Assembly: GCA_018398815.1 (NCBI GenBank)
Contig: CM031610.1
Span: 28,750,710-28,814,709, forward strand
Direction: 5' to 3'
Source: Conus ventricosus
Lineage: Eukaryota > Mollusca > Gastropoda > Neogastropoda > Conidae
Length of the DNA stretch: 64,000 nt
Made by a program: the position numbers and the translations under genes. Under the pieces are notes generated by a model. The model was given only the letters and a program-made list of their open reading frames with translations. It did not search any database and was not told the origin of the DNA. Below are positions 1 to 10,080 of this stretch, in pieces (the first letter of the stretch is position 1; every line of letters begins with the position of its first letter).

Positions 1-15
1 CCCCCCCCAGACTGC

Positions 16-24
16 ACACACACA

Positions 25-72
<48 letters not shown>
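16..72. repeat. (CA)n microsatellite
   Basis: An almost pure CA dinucleotide tract directly precedes a tRNA-like SINE head. Confidence 0.95.
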
Positions 73-340
73 CCGCTGTGTCAAAGTGGTTAGCGTCGCG
101 GACTCCTGGTTGGGAGGTCGTGGATTCGATTCCCATCAGTCATATATTTGTGGGATTTTTCTGCCCCGACCGGCTCTTAACCAGAATTGCGTTTGCAATG
201 GGCTCAACTGGGAAGACTAGGGCCACAGACAGTCGAGTTTCATCCACTTAATGCATGAGTCTCTGAGAGTATTGCTCAAATTTCCTGACTAACACTGCAG
301 GTGTCTGTATCTTTCGGGCCTGGTTGACGCCAAGATATCT
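73..340 (+). repeat. tRNA-derived SINE
   Basis: The 5' part reads like a tRNA: an A-box-like GTGGTTAGCGTC is followed by a B-box-like GGATTCGATTCCC about 40 bases later. The body after it (from about 170) resembles the sequence at 40.02-40.33 kb in the order and wording of several blocks, for example gtttcat..cactt..atgcatg..gtctct and the stretch around ctgtatctttc. Sharing between two unlinked sites supports an interspersed SINE family. The tRNA part is too diverged to be a working tRNA gene. Confidence 0.65.
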
Positions 341-419
341 TTAGAAAGTAAGCATAGAACACAGCCCTGCCCTGCAGTTTGAGACTAGAATGGTAATCTG
401 TGGCGTCATATTCATCATC

Positions 420-425
420 TTTATT
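420..425 (-). promoter_or_regulatory. polyadenylation signal AATAAA (minus strand)
   Basis: TTTATT on the plus strand is AATAAA on the minus strand, about 65 bases downstream of the last in-frame stop of the repeat gene at 489. It is the expected place for the 3' end of a compact intronless transcript. Confidence 0.5.
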
Positions 426-488
426 CTCATCAATTAGCCTAGCATTAAAAAAAATGGCTCAAATTCTGCGGCTCTTCAAGCCCTGCTC

Positions 489-2730
489 TCATGGTGACCT
501 AAGTTTTGATTGCCATTCCACGTCTATGGCCTTTGTTTGATTATGTCGGGGTCTCGCCTTCTCCAGCTCGTTGCTTCTCTGCCTTCTCCACTCCGTCTGC
601 TTCTCCGCCTTCTCCAGCTCCTCTGCTTCTCTGCCTTCTCCAGTTCCTTCTGCTTCTCCGCCTTCTCCAGCTCCTTCTGCTTCTCCAGTTCCTTCTGCTT
701 CTCCGCCTTCTCCAGCTCCTTCTGCTTCTCTGCCTTCTCCAGCTCCTTCTGCTTCTCCAGCTCCTTCTGCTTCTCTGCCTTCTCCAGCTCCTTCTGCTTC
801 TCCACCTTCTCCAGCTCCTTCTGCTTCTCCGCCTTCTCCAGCTCCTTCTGCTTCTTTGCCTTCTCCAGCTCCGTCTGCTTCTCCGCCTTCTCCAGCTCCT
901 TCTGCTTCTCCACCTTCTCCAGGTCCTTCTGCTTCCTCCGCCTTCTCCAGGTCCTTCTGCTTCTCTGCCTTCTCCAGCTCCTTCTGCTTCTCCGCCTTCT
1001 CCAGCTCCTTCTGCTTCTCCTGCCTTCTCCAGCTCCTTCTGCTTCTCCGCCTTCTCCAGCTCCTTCTGCTTCTCTGCCTTCTCCAGTTCCTTCTGCTTCT
1101 CCGCCTTCTCAAGCTCCTTCTGCTTCTCCGCCTTCTCAAGTTCCTTCTGCTTCTCCGCCTTCTCCAGCTCCTTCTGCTTCTCTGCCTTCTCCAGTTCCTT
1201 CTGCTTCTCTGCCTTCTCCAGCTCCTTCTGCTTCTCCGCCTTCTCCAGCTCCTTCTGCTTCTCTGCCTTCTCCAGTTCCTTCTGCTTCTCCAGCTCCTTC
1301 TGCTTCTCCGCCTTCTCCAGTTCCTTCTGCTTCTCCGCCTTCTCAAGCTCCTTCTGCTTCTCCGCTTCTCAAGTTCCTTCTGCTTCTCTGCTCTTCTCCA
1401 GCTCCTTCTGCTTCTCTGCTCTCTTCTCCAGCTCCTTCTGCTTCTCCGTCTTCTCCAGCTCCTTTGCTTCTCGCCTTCTCCAGCTCCTTCTGCTTCTCTG
1501 CCTTCTTTAGTTTCTTCTGCTTTTCTGCCTTCTCCAGTTCCTTCTGCTTTCTGCCTTCTCCAGCTCCTTCTGCTTCTCTGCCTTCTCCAGCTCCTTCTGC
1601 TTCTCTGCCTTCTTTAGTTTCTTCTGCTTTTCTGCCTTCTCCAGCTCCTCTGCTTCTTCCGCCTTCTCCAGCTCCTTCTTCGCTTCTCCTGCCTTCTCCA
1701 GCTCCGTCTGCTTCTCTGCCTTCTCCAGCTCCGTCTGCTTCTCTGCCTTCTCCAGTTCTTTCTGCTTCTCTGCCTTCTCCAGCTCCGTCTGCTTCTCTGC
1801 CTTCTCCAGTTCCTTCTGCTTCTCCGCCTTCTCCAGTTCTTTCTGCTTCTCTGCCTTCTCCAGCTCCGTCTGCTTCTCTGCCTTCTCCAGTTCTTTCTGC
1901 TTCTCTCTGCTCTGTCTCCAGCTCCGTCTGCTTCTCTGCCTTCTCCAGTTCCTTCTGCTTCTCCGCCTTTCCTCCGTGTTCTTTCTGCTTCTCGTTCTGC
2001 CTTCTCCAGTTCTTTTCTGCTTCTCTCGCTCTTCTTTAGTTTCTTCTGCTTCTCTGCCTTCTCCAGCTCCGTCTGCTTCTCTGCCTTCTCCAGCTCCGTC
2101 TGCTTCTCTGCCTTCTCCAGTTCTTTCTGCTTCTCTGCCTTCTTTAGTTTCTTCTGCTTCTCTGCCTTCTCCAGCTCCGTCTGCTTCTCTGCCTTCTCCA
2201 GTTCCTTCTGCTTCTCCGCCTTCTCCAGTTCTTTCTGCTTCTCTGCCTTCTCCAGCTCCGTCTGCTTCTCTGCCTTCTCCAGTTCTTTCTGCTTCTCTGC
2301 CTTCTCCAGCTCCGTCTGCTTCTCTGCCTTCTCCAGTTCTTTCTGCTTCTCTGCCTTCTCCAGCTCCGTCTGCTTCTCCGCCTTCTTCCAGTTCTTTCTG
2401 CTTCTCTGCCTTCTCCAGCTCCGTCTGCTTCTCTGCCTTCTCCAGTTCCTTCTGCTTCTCTGCCTTCTCCAGCTCCTTCTGCGCCTTCTCCAGTTCTTTC
2501 TGCTTCTCTGCCTTCTTTAGTTTCTTCTGCTTTTCTGCCTTCTGTTTCGCCTCCTCCGTCATCTCAGACCCTTCTGATTCAGCCTCTGGTTCAGGCATCG
2601 TTTGGTTGCCCAGTTGTTTTTCACTGCGATCCAAGCATGATGACCAGTCCTCTTCAGCAGCAACAGTAGCCGCAGATGACAGGGCAGCAAGCGCCAGGAG
2701 CAGGCCGGGCCACAGGGCGACCTTCGTCAT
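489..2730 (-). CDS. secreted Lys/Glu-rich 9-residue-repeat protein, frame-broken
   Basis: The minus-strand ORF opens at 2730 with a clear signal peptide ([19 protein letters not shown], likely cleaved after VAA near residue 24). A short linker follows with one Cys and an N-Q-T glycosylation site, then 9-residue repeats of the type ELEKAEKQK encoded by a 27-bp unit. An in-frame ATG at 2808 would add 26 non-hydrophobic residues. I prefer 2730 because the signal peptide starts there and 2808 lies very close to the predicted cap site. The first frame runs uninterrupted to 1507. Below that, indels in the repeat move the reading into the other two frames, which end at 524 and 489. Within the single first ORF the repeat already changes phase, giving stretches of ELEKAEKQK, of [10 protein letters not shown] and of RRNWRRQRS type. 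The KE phase would form charged helix or coiled coil. I do not recognise the protein family. Whether the phase changes are real or sequencing errors cannot be decided here. Confidence 0.6.
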
Positions 2731-2852
2731 GCTCACGCTGTCTTTTAGCCCGCAGTTGGCAGCACTGCGATGGCTGGGTGTCCGAAGTGTCGTCAAAAGG
2801 CGGGACACTTGGCCCGGGGATGGTTATGACGAGCACAACAATGTCTGGTAGC

Positions 2853-2859
2853 ATTTATA
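2853..2859 (-). promoter_or_regulatory. TATA box of the repeat gene
   Basis: The minus strand reads GGTATAAATGC here. About 30 bases downstream is near 2825, a plausible start site just ahead of the ATG choices at 2808 and 2730. A canonical TATA box with a signal-peptide ORF suggests a regulated secretory gene. Confidence 0.6.
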
Positions 2860-3376
2860 CCTTCAAGAGCCGGCGACAGGTGGATTTGATGGGAGCAACG
2901 CAACGCTGCAGGGAAGATGATAATAAATTCCACGGGTTCTCGCTCGTTTCTTTGAATGGCCACGACGCTTGCGATAATCGCAGCTTGTTCTGGTGATGTA
3001 ATACTGCTATCGCCTGTAGACTGTCTGCAAGGTTGGTTGTTTTTTTTGTTTTTTTTTCCCCTTCAGTTAGGTTATTATAGAAAATTGCTGTCTAAGATGT
3101 CAGTCTGCAGAAGTTCAATCTCCTCTGAACTGTTGATAACTGGCTTTTACCGCAGTGCTAAAACGTCTCCTTTTTCCATCCTCCACGCTGGAAATATGCT
3201 TTATTGTTGTTTCTGCAACGCAAGCATCCAATAGAATATATCTGTCGGTTTGAATGCTTGTGGGGGTGGGGGGCATTTTGCCGAATGCAGGGAATTCACT
3301 TTCAACATTTGTTTGGAATCTTCAGTAATACATTGACAGGACAGTTTGAACCAAAGAGCAAGCATTTGCGCGCGCG

Positions 3377-3595
3377 TACACACACACACACACACACAAC
3401 GCACGCACTCACAAGCATGCGCGAGCACACACACACACACACACTCACACACACACACACACGCACACACACTCACACACACACACACACACACATTGAC
3501 ATGCACGCACACACATACACACACACACACAAGCACACGCGCACGCACACACACACACGCGCGCGCGCGCGCACGCACGCACACGCACGCACCAT
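3377..3595. repeat. compound CA/CG microsatellite
   Basis: Imperfect CA repeats are mixed with CG and CGCA runs. All frames are open as Thr-His or Cys-Val repeats, which are not genes. Confidence 0.9.
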
Positions 3596-3800
3596 CCTGG
3601 TTCTTCAAACACCAGTCAGTAGGATCACGTGGAACCATGACCAGCCTGTCACATGATGCAGGACTATCTGACTGTGTAGAGCTGTCTGAGCGTGGAGACA
3701 GACAGAAAGCAGATGAGATCACAAGGACACCACTTTTGCACTCGGTCAGTCACCAACCTCTGCCTTCTGAAAGGTGAAACCAGATTCCCTAAATCGAAAA

Positions 3801-3935
3801 TTTTTAGAATGAACAAAGTAATTTTATCCCCAAAAAGTCATTTCGACTATTTAAATGATTTTTGTTTTTTTTAGAATGAACAAAGTAATTTTATCCCCCA
3901 AAAGTCATTTCGACTATTTAAATGATTTTTGTTTT
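3801..3935. repeat. 67-bp tandem duplication
   Basis: The block starting ttttagaatgaacaaag and ending ttaaatgatttttg occurs twice in a row, nearly identical, with the difference confined to the C and A runs. Confidence 0.85.
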
Positions 3936-4540
3936 AATTTGGATATCTAATCTCCCGTGCTTTTTTTTTTTTTTTTTTCTTTCTCCCGTGCTTTGTTAGT
4001 GTCATCACTATCAAGTACAGCTGCTTCTTTGCAGCTAAAGGCCAAAATGGATAAAAGCATCATAGGAAAGGGAAGGGGGTTATTTTGCTGCCTGAGAAAG
4101 ATGGATGTAGAACAGGATTATTGAGCCCGTGATTGTTGAGCGTGTTGAGTATGTTTGTAAATAGTTAGCAAATTATATTTCAACATTGCTGAGTTTTCTT
4201 TTAAGTTTTTGTTGTTGTTGTTGTTTACAAAAGCTATTTAAACCGAACTTATTCTCACTCTTCTTTTTCTTATTAACAAATGTTATCTAAACTGAAGTGT
4301 TATTACCATTATTGCCTTTTAAAATTATTTGACTCACATATTCAGTGTCTTGTTCAGTATGGTGCAGAAGTATTGGGACTCGACAATGCTGTACTCAATT
4401 GCAAATAGATGTACTTGTTTGCTATTCAAAGACTTTTGGAGTAGAAATGCGAATACCTAATGACATGATGTATGGAGAACCAAAGAGATACCCTATATGT
4501 GTAAACTCAGCTATAATGTTTGTTAAGTTTTGGCATTACA

Positions 4541-4601
4541 GCCCTGATGTGGCCCTTTGCGGTCGGCTGGGCTATAAGCAACATTATCTCTCTCTCTCTC
4601 T
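4541..4601 (+). mobile_element. orphan 3' tail of I/Nimb-like LINE
   Basis: The block gccctgatgtggccctttgc and the following gctataagcaacattatct match the minus-strand 3' end of the full LINE at 55.95-61.90 kb. The copy ends in a CT-rich simple tail. It is a 5'-truncated insertion or a SINE that borrows the LINE tail. Confidence 0.65.
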
Positions 4602-5268
4602 GGCAAGAACAGCCAAGAATGGACGGATGTAGACTACCCTATAAAACCTACAGCATGCTTTTTGACTTGGTTATGAGTGACAAGAAAAACTGGGCACCTG
4701 ATATTCGCTGTTAATTTTTTTACGTTTTGATTTGGACATGTATGGCTGAATCAAGGCGTAGAGGAAATTAACGACTTTCTGAAAACTTTTACAGAAAGAT
4801 TATTTTTGTGCAGATGGCATGATTGGAATTTCTATATCAACAACAGTGAGAGGTTTAACATTTACAGAACCTTATGTACTGTCCTCAATGTTAAAACATT
4901 TATTAATCAATGTAGACAGACATTTTAGTGAACAATGTAATTGTTTATGAGTGTCAGATCGGACAAGTACACACCTCGTCATGAAGGGCAATAGCCAAAG
5001 CATGATTAAACATTCCGTATCTCTCTCTCTCCCGCAGTAATCTTACAAAATTGGTGTTCAAGGCCAAAGTGTGTCGTTCCCGCGTTTGAAAACGCATGGC
5101 TTTCTGTTAATAAGTGTACAGTATTATTTGTGGAAGTGCCCTCAGTTAAACTGATTATCTCTCTATCTACCTATCGACCTATCTTCCTAATTATCTATCT
5201 ATCTATCTACCTACCTATCAGTATCTGTCTGTCTTTTCATCTATCTGTCCATTTTTTTTCTCTTTCAG

Positions 5269-5473
5269 TGTAGCTGGCCAGGAACCAACACTTGGAGCAC
5301 AGTGGACTGTCATGCTTCCTTGCCCATCCCTGGCCACCACTGCGCTCCAAGAATACATGATTTTTGAAGCCATGTTCCTGGTTTTAGAAGCAGAAACATC
5401 AGGAGCTGAACAGATCACGAGGGTTGGATTAATAGTCATCGTCACATCATTCATCTCAGGTTGTCTGCAAACT
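5269..5473 (-). pseudogene. possible exon or fragment with HYR-like domain
   Basis: The minus strand has a good acceptor (TTTTACCATCTACAG) at 5474, then about 65 open codons. The pattern resembles a hyalin repeat: P-x3-I-C-x3-D-V, later W-S-x6-D-x2-G-S-M-T-V-x-C-x-P-x2-G-S. No convincing donor follows, and the usual G-T-x-V-x-C end is missing, so it may be a fragment. The plus strand also has a strong acceptor at 5268 and an open frame across the same bases, so the strand is not certain. Confidence 0.3.
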
Positions 5474-5855
5474 CTGTAGATGGTAAAACGAAAACAAAAA
5501 AAACCAACAACGAACAAACAAAACAAAACAAAACAAACAAAACCTAGCTTCGTCTTTATTGATTGATTTGTATATTTAACTATGACGAGTTCGGTACTTT
5601 GGAAGCACAAATATCTATTTTGTTACTTTATACGCAAAGTTGTGCTGCTTTACATGTAGATGTACGTTAATTTTATCTTGATTATCATCAATCGTTTTTG
5701 TCTCTGTATTCTTATACATCGCTATCATGAAGTCTCTTCACCGACGACAGAGCGGTAAAAAACGAATCTGATGTCAATAAGGTGCATTAATAGAAGTTCT
5801 CCCGCCCCTCGCTTCCTCCCTCCCCCTCCCCCACTCCTCTCTCTTTTTCTTTCTC

Positions 5856-5892
<37 letters not shown>

Positions 5893-7548
5893 TTGTGTGT
5901 GTGTGTCGTTGTTGTTGTTATTCTGTTTAACGTCTGTTCACTAAAAGTGATATTAGACGGTGGGAAAAGATGGGGGAAAAGGAAGGGATTTATATTATGC
6001 ACACCTGGATGTATTTCAGTCAGTACTTTCTCAGTTTCTTCAGTTGTTAACACGCTGAATCAACCATTCGCAGACAGGGGAACAACACACGTGGGACCGC
6101 TGAACTTATCTTCTGAACATCTGGTGCGGCAGCTCATGCGCTTTGGGCTGTACTTGGGGCTGGAGTGTAGTACTGGGCCTTCAGTCCACATGGGGGGAAC
6201 AGGGTGGGGAAGGTGAGACAGGGTGGTGGTGGTAGGGATGAGAGTGTGGGGAATAGAGAAACAATACACCGGTCAGCAACCCGCACATCGAGCGCCATTT
6301 TATCTTGGTTAGCCTATATCTTTCACGTTCCACTTCTTTTCTCCTCCCCTCTGCCCCTCCCTTTCTTCTTTTCTTTTCTTTTCTTTTTCCTCTTATATCT
6401 TTCACTTTGCGCTTTTTCTCTCCCCATCCTTCCCCCTTTCTTTTTTTTTCTCGTCTTTTTGTTTTGTTGTTGTTTTTGTTTGCTTGCTGGAGTTCCTGCA
6501 TCAGATTCGTCAATTATGTTAACGTCAGCTCGAGTAGGCAATGAAGGTTCGACAACCCCCCCTGACCCCCCCCCCCCCCCCCCCCCCCCACTGTAAGCCT
6601 ACGCTTGGATTAATTATACAGCTAAGGTATGTAATAATAATGAGGACAATTTCTATATCGCCCATCCTAACAAGGTAGGTTACAGGGTGCTTTTCAAGTT
6701 TTAAAAATTCAACATCTAACAAATTTTTATAAGCAGCACACACACACACTCACACATACACACACGCACACAACATTATTCTGTGTTCACAAGTCATAAA
6801 CACACATACACACGCACGCACACAGCACACGCGCGCGCACACACAACACACACACACGCACACACACACTTGAACATAATGTCGCATACATATGAGTGGC
6901 GTTGATAATAATTTACACGATCCAGTGCAAATTATGTAAACTGTTTTTCCTTATCAAAACATACCTCGACAACTGCTCCTCGTAATCCAACCCTGGAGTC
7001 AGAATTGACAGTTTTGTTTGTGTTTGATATGCTCTCGCTCACTGGCTTTTCTATCATGGTTATCAGGCATGGGAATTGACTGAAAGTGAAAACTCTGAAA
7101 TCTAGGGGGCCCCCCCGGAAAATTTTTTTTTTCAAGATCAAAATCTGTGCAATCTGGGCTATCCTGACTTCATTTTTATGGATTTAAGAACGTAAAAAAA
7201 AATGAAGTAAATTAGCATTAAAACAACAAACAAAAACAATTTTCACACAAAATGTTTTTATTCAGTTCTATGAGTTTATCTCCAGCTGACTACAAAGATC
7301 ACACAGGCTCAAAAAACAAACAAAACAAACAACAAAAACAAAACAACAATCAACCAACCCAACCAATCCAAACAATCACCAATCAACCAACTGGTCAACC
7401 AACCAAACAAGAAACACCCCCACACACACAAAAGAAAAGTTAAGCCTGCACACATTCACTTGAAACTGGTTACAGACACTGGCACCAGGCATTACCTCTA
7501 GAGCTGAGGCAAGCATCTCTGAAGAGAAAACAGGAAGGTATTTGAAGT

Positions 7549-7738
7549 TTACTGCTGAGAAGACTGTCACACAAGCAGCTCCCCTGTTTACTGCTGTCAC
7601 TGAGAAGAATGTCACACAAGCAGCTCCCCTGTTTACTGCTGTCACTGAGAAGAATGTCATAGTATCAAGCAGCTCCCCTGTTTACTGCTGTCACTGAGAA
7701 GAATGTCATACAAGCAGCTCCCTTGTTTACTGCTACAC
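7549..7738. repeat. tandem repeat, about 50 bp x 4, inside E1
   Basis: The unit contains aagcagctcccctgtttact followed by gctgtcactgagaagaatgt and recurs four times with small indels. Confidence 0.85.
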
Positions 7739-7792
7739 ACATGCAAGCGGATAACTAGTATAATACTTGAAGTACATCTTACCTGGCAAACG

Positions 7793-8082
7793 TTGATTAC
7801 TTTCCAGAGACGCACACTTATCCAGATGCTTCTTTGAGCGGAGATGGTCAGTCAGTGTTGAAACACCACGACTGGCGTAAGATACGTCTTTGTTGCAGAC
7901 AATACACCGTGCAGCTCCACTGATATTTATCTTGCGAAAGCGCGTCCCAAGGCGCTCCTTCTTTACTACATCTCTGATTTCCACCTCCACAACTACAAAT
8001 ATATCCACTCCCCTTTCCATTTATTTGGGCACTTGTCTAAGAACGGATCGCCGAAGTTTACCACACGACCAAGGCACGCCAT
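7793..8082 (-). pseudogene. E1 zinc-finger exon (BED-like, C-x2-C-x16-H-x5-H)
   Basis: From a possible ATG at 8082 the frame shifts once and continues through a basic segment into CIVC, 16 residues, then HLRSKKH. It ends at a good donor (CCAG then GTAAGA). The spacing C-x2-C-x16-H-x5-H is the same as in E2, E3 and E5. The finger would bind DNA; in autonomous relatives a transposase follows. Here no catalytic part is seen. Confidence 0.6.
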
Positions 8083-8483
8083 GTTGAAAACACGCCTGTT
8101 CAAAGTTTGCGCATGCGCAGAAAGTCACGACATTCACAAATTTGGGCTGCCCGCGAGAGTTAATAGCTGCTGTTGCTGGCGATTCGGGTAACTGAGGCAG
8201 GCGTTCGCAGCACGCAAACACAGTACGCTCGCGTTCCGCAATAGTCTCGATCGTCCATACCCAAACTTCCGCGAGAACGAGAACAGAGAACGAGATAACG
8301 CTCGCGTTAGTATAACTTGGTCTAGGCCAGCCGAGACTAGTTCAGCAACAGCTAAAACCGGTGCTTTATATTTTTTGTACCCCAGATTTTTTTTTTCGCG
8401 GACGCAATTTCGTTTTCGCGGAAAGCAAATTTTACTGCCGCGGAAATCAGCGTTTTCGCTGACAATTCCCATGCCTGGGTTAT

Positions 8484-9981
8484 ATTCTGATTTGTGTGTA
8501 CAACATTTGATTCAATCCTCCTTAAAATTACCAACTGCCATGGTGCAGCAGTTAGCTTCGCAGACTTGCGGGTTGGGAGGTCAAGTGTGTTGGACAGAAC
8601 AACTGTGTAACCACACAACAACTTACTGATGTTGTTCATACATATCCTGTACACCGGCTCTGTCAGTGATTTGGCAAGCAACATTATAACACACACTTGT
8701 CAACAAGAGTGTCAGCATACAAGTGCATGCACACGAGCTCATGCACACACACACTCACTCATATGTAAAGACATACTTTGGCTGAATCATATATCTTTAT
8801 TACTCAAGTTACAGATCAAATGCATCAGACAAATCTGACATCCAGCCTTACATACACCTGCATACGCAACTGCATGTACACACACACACACTTGAATGCA
8901 CTGACACACACATATGTAGATTCATATGCGAAAGAAAGTAACAGCATCAAAATAACCGAAATTTTGTATCTGCATAAAATAACAGTCTCATAAAGAACGC
9001 ACACATGTGTATTTAAAGGCATAATCTCATTAGACTTTAACATGTGCACTCCTACACTTCACCTGTCAGACCAGCCTCAGAACACTACTTTACAACAGGG
9101 TCCACAAACCTACTGCCAGTCACTTTGTCACTAACAGGAAAATCAGTCTAAAAGCAGCCACAAACCACACACACACACATGCACATACATACACACAAAC
9201 ACATTAGCAAACTCTATTCATGATCTCCATCTATTCAGAGCTGCGATCACAGTTTTCATCCATCAGCACCGACTACTCAGTTGCTTCATCAACATACATC
9301 ACACTGGACTGTGCCTTCTTTAGTACCAAGCACAGGCTAGATACTGGCATTGTTTCATGTAAAGAACAAACAAGATTTGAACTTCATGCAGCGTGTATTA
9401 TAGCCCTCTGTTCTCTCGCCCTTCTCCCCTTCCCTAAGAAACCTGCACTTAATGTCAAACATGGTGGGTCATTGATTAGATCTATCTGCCTCATCACCCA
9501 CGGTGATGGTAAAGAGAGGGAAAATTGATCAAACCATATACTAAAGAGGAGGAGAAAAGAACCAAAGATTCTCTCCTCTGGCTGTAACAAAAAAGAATCA
9601 CTATACAGGAGGTTGAATACACCTATCGTGTGACCTTTTTTTGCCGTAACATCATGCTCTGCATCCCATAATATGTACCAACTCCTAACAAAAAAGGAAC
9701 TTTTTTTTTTTTTTAAGTGTAATTAAAAAAGAAAGGAACCCCAATGAACAGCTCCGAGACAAATCCCAAGCAAGACAAATGTAGATCCGGCTATTCATTG
9801 TACTGTCGCCATCTCTCTCGCTCTCTCTCTTGAACATTCCTTGATAATCTGATGCCCGATTGTGCATCCAGCCTTTGGTACACAATGGTTTCAGTGCTGG
9901 GCCACATAACAATGGAGGCTGCCTGTCCACTGTCATGAGTGATCATGTGTGGACTTGTGTGAAGCCAGTTGTCGGTTACCT
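8484..9981. other. downstream flank of RBM28, no gene seen
   Basis: This is ordinary A/T-rich sequence with short CA tracts, an A/T homopolymer near 9700 and one SINE fragment. It presumably includes the RBM28 3' untranslated region just below 9982. I could not pick a convincing polyadenylation signal. Confidence 0.5.
8538..8625 (+). repeat. fragment of tRNA-like SINE head
   Basis: An A-box-like segment (gcagttagcttcgcagac) and ggttgggaggtc resemble the SINE head at 73-130. The rest is missing or diverged. Confidence 0.4.
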
Positions 9982-10080
9982 CTAGGAGGATTCAAACCAA
10001 CGACTCTTCTTCCCCTGGTGTTTGCTGATCAGCCGGTCCACGCTGTCCGTCACATCGCTCCTCTTTTTCCTTTTCATCAT
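9982..10080 (-). CDS. RBM28: RBM28 terminal coding exon
   Basis: The acceptor GTGTTGCAG precedes 32 codons (MMKRKKRSDVT...) and a TAG at 9982-9984. The end SRWFESS parallels the S-K-W-F-D-S end of vertebrate RBM28. It starts in phase 0, matching the end of the 13155-13406 exon. The residues are strongly basic, as expected for a nucleolar targeting tail. Confidence 0.85.
   Translation of the reverse strand: MMKRKKRSDVTDSVDRLISKHQGKKSRWFESS

Larger units (their letters stand above)
2870..7057. other. non-coding stretch with microsatellites and repeat fragments
   Basis: Apart from the entries given separately (CA tract, 67-bp duplication, LINE tail, possible HYR exon) I see no supported gene. 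The stretch also holds a CTAT-rich tract (5158-5240), a TG tract (5862-5908), a C/T-rich stretch (6330-6460), a C24 run (6566-6589) and CA-rich DNA (6737-6870). ORFs over these tracts are products of base composition. Confidence 0.6.
7064..8477 (-). mobile_element. hAT-like element E1 (6-bp TSD)
   Basis: Terminal inverted repeats CAGGCATGGGAATTG (7064-7078 and 8463-8477) are perfect over 15 bp, flanked by the direct repeat GGTTAT at 7058-7063 and 8478-8483. At the right end the subterminal zone repeats short CGCGGA/CGCGAA motifs. The inside holds a degenerate zinc-finger exon and a tandem array. The element is too short for a full hAT transposase, so it is non-autonomous. Confidence 0.85.

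Noticed and set aside
510..2039. Long plus-strand ORFs of Ser/Pro/Ala/Phe/Leu repeats
   Set aside because: They are the antisense of the 27-bp repeat, start inside it, and lack a signal peptide or promoter. The minus strand has TATA box, signal peptide and AATAAA.
6204..6596. Hydrophobic Phe/Leu-rich ORF that looks like a membrane protein
   Set aside because: It is produced by a C/T-rich stretch and a C run; composition rather than a gene.
9220..9528. 102-codon plus-strand ORF
   Set aside because: No recognisable domain, no splice or promoter context, and ordinary composition; such lengths occur by chance in 64 kb.
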